A stretch of 34,758 nucleotides of DNA, taken from positions 1 through 34,758 of the forward strand of contig NZ_NVPT01000036.1 in the NCBI RefSeq assembly GCF_002802985.1, in the 5' to 3' direction. Shown piece by piece: positions 1-6,745 of the stretch; positions within the stretch are counted from its first letter, which is position 1; each line of letters begins with the position of its first letter. The notes beneath the pieces are model-generated. The model did not search any database and had not been told where the DNA came from. It saw only the letters and a program-made list of their open reading frames with translations. The position numbers and the translations under genes were made by a program. This DNA comes from Geodermatophilus chilensis (GTDB lineage Bacteria; Actinomycetota; Actinomycetes; Mycobacteriales; Geodermatophilaceae).

Positions 1-65
1 TGTGAGGCCTCCAGAGTTCTACCCGTAACGCGTCGCCGGCAGCATAAGACTTGTATAAGAGCCAG
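1..65 (+). other. Probable residual Illumina/Nextera adapter at contig end
   Basis: Bases 47-65 match the 19-base Tn5 mosaic end used in Nextera libraries at 16 of 19 positions. Just before it, bases 31-43 contain CGTCG and CGGCAGC, like the Nextera read-1 adapter. Bases 9-25 resemble the end of the Illumina P5 primer (CC.CC, GAG, TCTAC). The three pieces occur in adapter order, with a gap of index size between the second and third. The differences look like read errors. Genuine genomic sequence probably begins near base 66. Confidence 0.75.
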
Positions 66-295
66 CCCCACCGGCCGCCCCCGCAGGACCGCGCGGGTCG
101 GTCGGCACCTCCACCGGATGCCGGGCCTGTGCTGCCGCTCGCCGAGGGGACGACTCGCAGCGGGGCGGCGACCACGCGCACTCGGCGTGGCCGGGCCGGG
201 GAGCCCGGCTCCGGCCCGGACACCCGCGCCGTCCACCGGTGCGGAGCACCCCGGCGGCCGCCGTCGCCGCCGAGCGCTCGGACCCGGACGCACCG
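66..295. other. Non-coding leader of the contig, nothing recognised
   Basis: This is very GC-rich sequence left of the MFS transporter terminator. I see no credible gene on either strand. Open frames here have no recognisable domain and mostly exist because stop codons are rare at this GC content. Confidence 0.4.
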
Positions 296-334
296 GCGCC
301 CGCCGCCCCCGGGGGAACCGGGGACGGCGGGCGC
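296..334 (-). terminator. GC-rich hairpin after the MFS transporter
   Basis: A perfect 10-bp inverted repeat (296-305 with 325-334) encloses a C/G-rich 19-nt loop. It lies 23 bases past the MFS stop codon in the direction of transcription. There is no T tract, which is common for actinobacterial terminators. Confidence 0.5.
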
Positions 335-356
335 GGGGTCGGTGCGAGCGGGGGCC

Positions 357-1832
357 TCAGCCGCCCCGGACGCCGGCCGGGGCCTCGTGCACCAGGTGCC
401 CGGCGTCGTGCGTGCGGAAGTTGTCCTCGAGCTCCTCGAGGGTGCGCCCCCGGGTCTCCGGCGCGAACTTCGTGACGAAGACGATCGAACCGGTGTTGAT
501 GAGGGCGAAGAGACCGAAGGTCAGGCTCGCCCCCAGCGCGGCCACCAGCGGCGGGAACGCGAAGGAGATGGCCGCGTTCACCGTCCAGAGCACGAAGACC
601 GCGATGCCCATCGCGAAGCCGCGGATCGTCATCGGGAAGATCTCCGAGAGCAGCAGCCACACCAGCGTGCCGATGAACGTCTGGACGAAGAAGACGACGA
701 ACAGCATCGCGGCGAGGATGAGGTAGCTGCGGAACCCCGACTCGGGCAGCAGGAAGGACAGCGCCAGGACGGCGTGCCCGGCGGCCACACCGATGAAGCC
801 GGTGATGATCAGCGGCCTGCGGTTGATGAAGCCGAGCAGGATGATCCCGATGACCGTCCCGATGATCGCGACCACGCCCACGGTGATCGTCAGCACCAGC
901 GAGGCGCTGGCCCCCAGGCCGGTCGACTCCAGGATGGTCGGGGCGTAGTAGTTCACGGTGTTGATGCCCGTGGCCTGCTGCACCGTGGCCAGCCCGCAGC
1001 CGATCCACAGGACCCGGCGCATCCACGGGTAGGCCCGCAGGTCCCGCAGCGCCGCACCCTTGTCCTCGGTCACGTCGCGGCGGGCGTGCTCGGCGACGAC
1101 GTTGTACTCCTCCGCCGCCTCGGCCGGGTCCCGGCTCATGTCGAGGACGTGCCGGGTCTCCTCCAGCCGGCCCCGGACCGCCAGCCAGCGGGGCGAGTCG
1201 GGCAGGAAGAACAGGCCGGCGAACAGCGCGACGGCGGGGACCGTGGCGACGGCGAGCATCCAGCGCCACACGTGCGGGTCCTCGATGATCGCGTCGAGCA
1301 GGGCGTTCATCGCGAAGGCCAGGAACTGCCCGGTGACGATCATCAGCTCGTTGATCGTCACCATGCGCCCGCGCTTGTGGACCGGGGCCATCTCGGCGAG
1401 GTACAGCGGCACCACCGCCGCGGCGGCACCGACGCCGAAGCCCAGCAGGATCCGGCCCGCGACCATGACCACGACGTTCGGGGCGATGGCGGTGACGAGC
1501 GCACCGAAGAGGAACAGCACGGCGCAGACGAACAGCGCGCCCCGGCGGCCGAGGGCGTCGGCCAACCGGCCTCCCAGCAGCGCACCGAATGCCGCGCCGG
1601 GGAAGAGCAGCGAACTGACCACGACGGCCTCGGAGAGCGGGGTGAGGTCCAGGTCCTCGCCCATGTAGAGCAGCGCACCGGAGATGACCCCGGTGTCGTA
1701 GCCGAACAGCAGACCCCCGAGCGTGGAGATCACCGTCAGCTTGACGAGAAAACGGTTGTGTGCGGTTGAGCCCTTTCCGGCGGCGGACGGAGGACCGGAG
1801 TGCCCGCCGTGGGAGGAATGGATCGCCGACAT
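357..1832 (-). CDS. MFS sugar porter, IolT/XylE-like (probable inositol or sugar:H+ symporter)
   Basis: This 491-residue inner-membrane symporter has about twelve membrane segments. Sugar-porter hallmarks are visible: FGYDTGVISGA in the first helix, GRLADALGRR in the 2-3 loop, PDSPRWL near the middle, VQQATGINTVNYYAPT in helix 7 and PETRGRTLEE after the last helix. The ATG at 1832 was chosen because AGAAGGGG lies just upstream; an in-frame extension to 1901 has no support. Family members carry myo-inositol, xylose, arabinose or galactose. The inositol-type enzymes further along favour a cyclitol, which is inference. A DeoR-type regulator lies 238 bp upstream on the same strand, and a 17-bp inverted repeat at 1911-1927 sits in the leader. 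Confidence 0.88.
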   Translation of the reverse strand: MSAIHSSHGGHSGPPSAAGKGSTAHNRFLVKLTVISTLGGLLFGYDTGVISGALLYMGEDLDLTPLSEAVVVSSLLFPGAAFGALLGGRLADALGRRGALFVCAVLFLFGALVTAIAPNVVVMVAGRILLGFGVGAAAAVVPLYLAEMAPVHKRGRMVTINELMIVTGQFLAFAMNALLDAIIEDPHVWRWMLAVATVPAVALFAGLFFLPDSPRWLAVRGRLEETRHVLDMSRDPAEAAEEYNVVAEHARRDVTEDKGAALRDLRAYPWMRRVLWIGCGLATVQQATGINTVNYYAPTILESTGLGASASLVLTITVGVVAIIGTVIGIILLGFINRRPLIITGFIGVAAGHAVLALSFLLPESGFRSYLILAAMLFVVFFVQTFIGTLVWLLLSEIFPMTIRGFAMGIAVFVLWTVNAAISFAFPPLVAALGASLTFGLFALINTGSIVFVTKFAPETRGRTLEELEDNFRTHDAGHLVHEAPAGVRGG

Positions 1833-1910
1833 TGGCGCCCCTTCTCGGGAACAGGCCGGGTGCGGCCTGGGTGCGGAATGGCTGACAGAGGGGTCGCGCA
1901 CCCAGCTCCC

Positions 1911-1927
1911 GCCGTTCTTAGAACGGC
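1911..1927. promoter_or_regulatory. 17-bp inverted repeat, candidate operator of the MFS gene
   Basis: GCCGTTC and GAACGGC flank a central TTA, giving perfect 7-bp arms about 80 bp upstream of the transporter start. The adjacent DeoR-type regulator is an obvious candidate to bind it, but DeoR operators are usually TTTCG-type direct repeats, so the assignment is uncertain. The rest of 1833-2070 holds no gene. Confidence 0.35.
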
Positions 1928-2070
1928 GACGCTAGGCGGGCGGAATGGCAGTCGCAAGACAGATCGGTGTTCGGGATCGCACATCCACGGATTGCTTTCG
2001 CACAATGCGTGTTCAGGGCGCACGACGGCGGAAGAGGACCCGGCGACGAACGGACGCCGGGCACCCCGGC

Positions 2071-2850
2071 TCAGGGGCCGACCACACGAGGGACCACCCC
2101 CGCCCGTTCCAGCGCGGCCTCGAGCCCGGCGGGCGGCCGGCGGTCGCAGACCACCGCCGTCAGCCGGTCCAGCGGCCCGGCCAGTGCCGGCGCGGAGGTC
2201 TCGAACACCTCGTGGGAGGCGACGAGGACGACCTCGTCGGCGATGTCCATGAGCCGGCGCTGCACGCTGGCCTCCGCCGGCGACTGCGCGTACAGGCCGC
2301 GGGCGTCGACGGCGGCGGGCGACACGAAGAACGTCCGCGCCCGGAGCTGGGTGAGCGCGGCCTCCGTCGTCGGCCCCACGAAGGCCGAGCGGGCCGGGAG
2401 GAACTCGCCGCCCAGCGCGACGACCCGCCCCGCACGCTCCCGGGTGAGGAACGCCAGCGCGGGCATCGAGTGCGTGAGGACGCAGCCGGTGAAGGACGCC
2501 GGCAGGGCCCGGGTGATCGCCACGCCGGTCGGGCCGGCGTCGACGGCGATGGTGTCCCCGCTGCCGACCAGGCCGGCGGCGTGCCGGGCGACCCGCTCCT
2601 GGGCCTCGGTGTGCTCGGTCTCCGGGAAGGCGGCCCGCCGCAGTTCGCGTGGGGCGAGGCCGGCCCCGCCGTGGACCAGCCGCACGCGGCCGTTCGCCTG
2701 CAGCTCGTGCAGGTCCCGCCGGATCGTCATCTGCGAGACCCCCAGCCGGCGGGCCAGGTCGGCGACGGACAGGAAGCCGACGGTCCGCAGCGTGCCGAGG
2801 ATCCAGGCCCGCCGGTCCGGCGCCCCGCGGCGCGGTCCCGGGGCGGTCAC
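2071..2850 (-). CDS. DeoR/GlpR-family transcriptional regulator
   Basis: This 259-residue sugar-responsive repressor has an N-terminal winged HTH at about residues 12-65, with the typical SVADLARRLGVSQMTIRRDL and LVHGGA. A DeoR C-terminal sensor domain follows, containing GDTIAVDAGPTGVAITRAL and the VGPTTEAAL segment; it usually binds a phosphorylated sugar intermediate. I chose the GTG at 2850, which leaves about 12 residues before the HTH; longer frames reach back to 3108 through low-complexity Arg/Pro/Gly. The gene is divergent from the FUSC-like gene (87 bp gap) and lies upstream of the MFS transporter on the same strand, so it probably controls one or both. The ligand is unknown. Confidence 0.82.
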   Translation of the reverse strand: MTAPGPRRGAPDRRAWILGTLRTVGFLSVADLARRLGVSQMTIRRDLHELQANGRVRLVHGGAGLAPRELRRAAFPETEHTEAQERVARHAAGLVGSGDTIAVDAGPTGVAITRALPASFTGCVLTHSMPALAFLTRERAGRVVALGGEFLPARSAFVGPTTEAALTQLRARTFFVSPAAVDARGLYAQSPAEASVQRRLMDIADEVVLVASHEVFETSAPALAGPLDRLTAVVCDRRPPAGLEAALERAGVVPRVVGP

Positions 2851-2936
2851 GGCCCGGCCCCCAGGCGCCGGTGCGGTGCGCCCACCCCGCGGCGAGCCGG
2901 CCGGCCGGGACCCTCCGCACCACCGAGGATGAGGCG

Positions 2937-4253
2937 GTGACTCCCTGGCTCCGACGGGTCGGGCGACCCGTCCGTGGTCACGCCGCCGCGGTGGCCCTCC
3001 TGGTCCGCGGACGGGGCCGCACGGCCGCCTTCCGCGCGGCCCGCCTGACGGGGGCGACGGTCGCGGCCTTCCTCGTCGCGCAGGTCGTCGGGCTGCACAC
3101 CCCGCCACCCCTGATCGCCGCGCTCACCGCACTGCTCGTGGTGCAGGCGACGCTGAGCAGCACCCTCGTCAACGGCGTCCAGCGGGTGCTGAGCGTCGTG
3201 TCCGGCGTGGCCCTGGCGGTCCTGCTGGCCGCCGTCGTCGGCCTCACGTGGTGGAGCCTCGCGGCGCTGGTCGCCACGTCGATCCTGGTCGGTCAGCTGC
3301 TCCGGCTGGGTCCGCACCTGGTGGAGGTCCCGATCAGCGCGATGCTGGTCCTCGGCGCGTCGGGCGCGGAGTCCGTCGGCGCCGCCCGCGTGGTCGAGAC
3401 GCTCATCGGGGCGGCCGTCGGCGTGCTGGTCAACGTGGTGTTCCCGCCCGCCGTGCAGACCCGGTACGCGACGCAGGCGCTGGAGCGGTTCGCCGACGAG
3501 ATCGCCTGCCTCCTGCACGACGCGGCCTCGACCCTGCACGCCGGTCCCGTGACCCCGGAGCAGTCGACCCGCTGGCTGGAGGACGCCCGTCGCCTCAATC
3601 GGCACGCCCCCCGGGTCGACCGGGCGCTGGCCCACGCCGAGGAGAGCCGCCGGCTCAACCTCCGGGCACTGCGGGTCCCACCGGTCAGCCGGGGGACGCG
3701 GACGGGCCTGGACGCCCTCGAGCACGCCTCCGTGTCGCTGCGCACCCTGTTCCGGGCCATCGACGACGCCACCCGGGAGCGGACCGGCGTAGAGGAGGAC
3801 GCCGGCTACGCCGACATCGTGCGGCGCACCGTCGCGAGCCTTCTGGAGCGCATGGGCAACGTGGTCCAGGAGTTCGGCCGCGTGCTGGTCGACGAGGTCC
3901 GGGACGGCCGGGTCCGCGACGGCGAGGACGCCCGGGACGGCGACGGGGCGGGGCCGGACCGGCTGGCCGGGGCGCTCGAGGCGCTGCGCAGCGGCCGGTC
4001 GCTGATGCAGGACCTGCTGATCGGCGACCCGCGCAGCCACTCCGGTCTCTGGGAGATCAACTCGACGCTGCTGGCGACCATCGACCGGATGGTCGACGAG
4101 TTCGGCGCGGTGGAGCGGTCTCCGGCGCAGGGGGCCGCCGACGCCTCCCGGGCCCGGCGGGCCGCCGTCACGGCCGGGCAGCGGCTGCGGATCGCCCGCC
4201 GGTCGCCGGCCCGGCAGGGCACCGGTCCGCCGTCCGGGGACGACGTCGGCTGA
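2937..4253 (+). CDS. FUSC/aromatic-acid-exporter-like membrane protein
   Basis: This 438-residue protein has hydrophobic N-terminal segments at about residues 40-175 (TVAAFLVAQVVGL, LIAALTALLVVQ, LSVVSGVALAVLLAAVVGL, LAALVATSILVGQLL, LIGAAVGVLVNVVFPP) and then a long charged helical cytoplasmic domain. This is the layout of the FUSC and ArAE families, which include AaeB-type aromatic-acid efflux proteins and many uncharacterised actinobacterial members. The GTG at 2937 follows GAGG by a few bases, and upstream frame is low-complexity. It is divergent from the DeoR-type gene, so shared control is possible. The substrate cannot be read from sequence. Confidence 0.7.
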   Translation: MTPWLRRVGRPVRGHAAAVALLVRGRGRTAAFRAARLTGATVAAFLVAQVVGLHTPPPLIAALTALLVVQATLSSTLVNGVQRVLSVVSGVALAVLLAAVVGLTWWSLAALVATSILVGQLLRLGPHLVEVPISAMLVLGASGAESVGAARVVETLIGAAVGVLVNVVFPPAVQTRYATQALERFADEIACLLHDAASTLHAGPVTPEQSTRWLEDARRLNRHAPRVDRALAHAEESRRLNLRALRVPPVSRGTRTGLDALEHASVSLRTLFRAIDDATRERTGVEEDAGYADIVRRTVASLLERMGNVVQEFGRVLVDEVRDGRVRDGEDARDGDGAGPDRLAGALEALRSGRSLMQDLLIGDPRSHSGLWEINSTLLATIDRMVDEFGAVERSPAQGAADASRARRAAVTAGQRLRIARRSPARQGTGPPSGDDVG

Positions 4254-4358
4254 GCGGACGCCGGCTGCCCGGACGGCGCCGGACGTCGGCGCGCTCGACG
4301 GCACCCGTGCGGACACGTGCTCCTCCAGGAGGACGGGACAGCGGTGATAGATGAGGGC

Positions 4359-4378
4359 GGCCCCCGGCAGGGGGGTCC
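4359..4378. terminator. Hairpin between convergent genes
   Basis: A run of Cs (4361-4365), the tetraloop GGCA and a run of Gs (4370-4375) form a hairpin followed by TCCTCTCTC. It lies between the converging FUSC-like and tautomerase genes and could end transcription from either side. Confidence 0.45.
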
Positions 4379-4382
4379 TCTC

Positions 4383-4775
4383 TCAGAGGTCGCCCTCGAG
4401 GAACTGGGCCCGGCCCAGGCCGAAGGACCAGTCCTCGCGGGTGTTGGTGGCGACGGAGACGATCAGGTCGCTGGGCGCGAGGCCGGTGGCCTCCTGCAGC
4501 CGCCGCGCCAGGCCCGCGTAGAGGGCGCGCTTCTGCGCCTCCGAGCGGCCCTGCTGGAACACCTGTAGGACCACGAGGTCCTCGGTGCGCTCGATGCCCA
4601 GGCCGGTGTCCTCGCAGATGAGCTGCCCCGGGCGGTGCTCGGTGACCACCTGGTAGCGGTCCCCGGGGGGTGCCGCGAAGACGTCCAGCATCACCTCCTG
4701 CACGGCGTCGGCGAGCGAACGGAGCTCCGCGGGCGTGCGACGTCCTTCGACGACGTCGATCCGGACGAGCGGCAT
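4383..4775 (-). CDS. Tautomerase-family protein (4-oxalocrotonate tautomerase-like)
   Basis: This 130-residue protein begins MPLVRIDVVEGR. After Met removal, Pro-1 would be the general base of the tautomerase superfamily. Its length (about twice the ~62-residue 4-OT monomer) and internal EDLVVLQVFQQGRS segment match the longer Tautomerase_2 type. Relatives catalyse keto-enol tautomerisation or dehalogenation, often in aromatic or 2-oxo-acid breakdown. The start at 4775 is required to put Pro second; 13 more in-frame residues upstream would bury it. The gene stands alone with its own promoter region, which carries the palindrome at 4821-4832. The substrate is unknown. Confidence 0.75.
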   Translation of the reverse strand: MPLVRIDVVEGRRTPAELRSLADAVQEVMLDVFAAPPGDRYQVVTEHRPGQLICEDTGLGIERTEDLVVLQVFQQGRSEAQKRALYAGLARRLQEATGLAPSDLIVSVATNTREDWSFGLGRAQFLEGDL

Positions 4776-4820
4776 GGCGGTCTCCTCCGCGAGCGGCGGG
4801 GTGGCGCGGACCACACCACT

Positions 4821-4832
4821 ATGTCAGGACAT
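4821..4832. promoter_or_regulatory. Palindrome ATGTC-AG-GACAT, candidate operator
   Basis: A 12-bp inverted repeat lies 46 bp upstream of the tautomerase start, where the promoter should be. A site at 19105-19116, upstream of the ABC binding-protein gene, matches it at 10 of 12 positions. TGTC-N2-GACA resembles operators of FadR-subfamily GntR regulators; no such regulator lies in the window. Confidence 0.4.
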
Positions 4833-4913
4833 TAAGACGTAGTCGAGGGCAGACGAGGGCAGCGCACGACCGGCCCCGCGGCCGTGGGCGGCGGGGCTGG
4901 GGGCGTGCGGGGG

Positions 4914-5741
4914 TCAGCTGTAGGCGGTGCGGAACCGCTCGAGGGCCACGGCCGGGTCCCCCGACGCCCAGCCCTCCAGCGCGACGACGCCGTCGTAGCC
5001 GAGCCGGCGGAGCGCGCCGGCGATGGCCGGGTGGGAGATCTCCCCGGTGCCGGGCTCGCACCGGCCGGGGACGTCGGCGACCTGGATCTCCCCGACCAGC
5101 GGCAGCGCCCGCTCGACCAGCGCGATGAGGTTCCCCTCGCCGATCTGCGCGTGGTACAGGTCCAGGTTGAGCCGCAGGTGCGGGCTGCCCACCGCCTCCA
5201 CCAGCGCGATCGTGTCGGCGGCGCGGGCGAACGGCGTGCCCGGGTGGTCGACGGCGGTGTTGAGGTTCTCCAGGGTGAAGACCCGCCCGGCCCGCTCCCC
5301 CAGCGCGGCCAGCCGCTCCAGCGTGCGCGCGGCGGTGAGCCACATCGCCGGGGTCACGACCTCGGCCGGCACCACCGGCAGCCCCCGGCCGTCCAGCCCG
5401 GTGCCGTGCACGTTCAGCCGCGGGCAGTCCAGCCGCTCGGCGACCGCGAGGGACTGCTCGGCGGTGCGCAGCAGCTCCGCAGCGCCGTCCGGGTCGGCCA
5501 GGGTGCCGGTGACGTACCCGGTCATGGAGGAGAACGTCGCGCCGGTCGCGACGAGCTCGTCGACGTCCTTCGCCGTCCAGTCCCAGATCTCCACCTCGAG
5601 GCCGAGGCCGTCGATGCGCCGCACCCGCTCGGCGAACGGCAGGTCGAGGAAGAGCATCTCGGCCGAGGCGGCGAGTCGGAGGACCCCGTCCTCCCCACCC
5701 CTCGCAGGCTCGGCGCGGGACCCGGGACGGGGCCGCGTCAC
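4914..5741 (-). CDS. Sugar isomerase/epimerase, hydroxypyruvate-isomerase (Hyi)-like TIM barrel
   Basis: This 275-residue enzyme belongs to the AP-endonuclease-2/xylose-isomerase-like superfamily. Expected metal and catalytic residues are present with Hyi-like spacing: Glu158 (TLENLN), Asp194 and His197 (LDLYHAQIGEGN), Gln220 with the Hyi signature ADVPGRCEPGTGEI, and Glu256 (VALEGW). The GTG start at 5741 overlaps the TGA of the upstream dehydrogenase by 4 bp, so translation is coupled. It is the last gene of the P450 operon. Relatives isomerise hydroxypyruvate, 2-keto-inositol derivatives (IolI) or keto-sugars. Here it probably acts on the keto product of the neighbouring Gfo/Idh enzyme. 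Confidence 0.82.
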   Translation of the reverse strand: MTRPRPGSRAEPARGGEDGVLRLAASAEMLFLDLPFAERVRRIDGLGLEVEIWDWTAKDVDELVATGATFSSMTGYVTGTLADPDGAAELLRTAEQSLAVAERLDCPRLNVHGTGLDGRGLPVVPAEVVTPAMWLTAARTLERLAALGERAGRVFTLENLNTAVDHPGTPFARAADTIALVEAVGSPHLRLNLDLYHAQIGEGNLIALVERALPLVGEIQVADVPGRCEPGTGEISHPAIAGALRRLGYDGVVALEGWASGDPAVALERFRTAYS

Positions 5742-6745
5742 TTCCCCACCTGCACCGGGTGGCCGGTGCGCACCGACTCCGCCGCGGCCAGCGCGATGGC
5801 CAGCGCCGCGCGGGCGTCCTCGCCGGCCACCGGGGCCGGGCGCCCCTCGCGGACCGCCTCGACGAAGGCGCCCAGCTCGGCGGTGTACGCCCCGGGGAAG
5901 AGCTCCTGGTCGCCGCGGACGGTCTCGACCAGCCGCCCGACCGGCCCGGAGAAGGCCATCCCGCTGCGGCGACCGTCGCCCATCGTGACCATGCCGCCGG
6001 AGCCGAGCACCTCCCCGCGGACGTCGTAGCCGTAGGCGGCCTCGAAGCACGCCTCGGCCACCGCCATCGCCCCGTTGTCGAAGCGCACGGTGACGACGGC
6101 GGTGTCGAGCAGGCCGCGGTCGCGCCAGGCCGGCTCGACCAGGGCGTCGCCGATGGCGGCGACCTCCACGGCCTCGGCCCCCGGGTTGAGGAAGCGCAGC
6201 GTGTCGAAGTCGTGGATGAGCGTCTCGAGGAAGATCGTGTCCGGCAGGACGCGGGACGGGTCGAACCCGCCGGGGTCGCGGGTCAGCGAGCGCAGCAGCC
6301 GCGGGGTGCCCAGCGTCCCGGCGTCGAGCAGTGCCCGGGCGGCCCGCCAGTCCGCGGCGAACCGGCGGTTGAAGCCCACCTGGAGGACGACGCCCGCGGC
6401 GCGGGCCGCGTCGATCGCCCGGTCGGCGTCCGGCAGCGTGACCGCCATCGGCTTCTCGCAGAACACGTGCCGGCCGGCCGACGCGGCGGCCACCACCAGG
6501 TCCGCGTGCGAGCGGGCCGGCGCGGCGATGACCACCGCCTCGACCGCCGGATCCGCCCAGGCCTGGGCCACGTCGGTGCAGGCCTGCGCCCCGAGCGGGC
6601 CGGCCAGCCGCTGGGCGGCACCCGGGGCGGGATCGACCACGGCGGCCAGCCGCGCGTGCGGCAGCCGCAGGGCGAGGGTCTCGGCGTGGAAGGCGCCCAT
6701 CCGGCCCGATCCGATCAGAGCCACACCCAGCCGGTCGGTCCTCAC
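5738..6745 (-). CDS. Gfo/Idh/MocA-family NAD(P)-dependent sugar or cyclitol dehydrogenase
   Basis: This 335-residue oxidoreductase has an N-terminal Rossmann fold (ALIGSGRMGAFHAE, residues 9-22), the catalytic CEKP motif with Lys98, and a C-terminal beta-sheet substrate domain. The substrate His is His178 in FLETLIHDFDTLRFL. The residue four before it, normally Asp in IolG (D-x3-H), is Glu174 here. The GTG start at 6745 overlaps the P450 stop by 4 bp, and its own stop overlaps the isomerase start by 4 bp. It resembles inositol 2-dehydrogenases overall. Likely role: oxidation of a ring hydroxyl to a ketone in the P450 pathway. Confidence 0.86.
   Translation of the reverse strand: MRTDRLGVALIGSGRMGAFHAETLALRLPHARLAAVVDPAPGAAQRLAGPLGAQACTDVAQAWADPAVEAVVIAAPARSHADLVVAAASAGRHVFCEKPMAVTLPDADRAIDAARAAGVVLQVGFNRRFAADWRAARALLDAGTLGTPRLLRSLTRDPGGFDPSRVLPDTIFLETLIHDFDTLRFLNPGAEAVEVAAIGDALVEPAWRDRGLLDTAVVTVRFDNGAMAVAEACFEAAYGYDVRGEVLGSGGMVTMGDGRRSGMAFSGPVGRLVETVRGDQELFPGAYTAELGAFVEAVREGRPAPVAGEDARAALAIALAAAESVRTGHPVQVGK

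Noticed and set aside
51-1769. Long plus-strand frame opposite the MFS transporter
   Set aside because: It is an Arg/Glu/His/Gln-rich shadow of the transporter and its start lies inside the adapter sequence.
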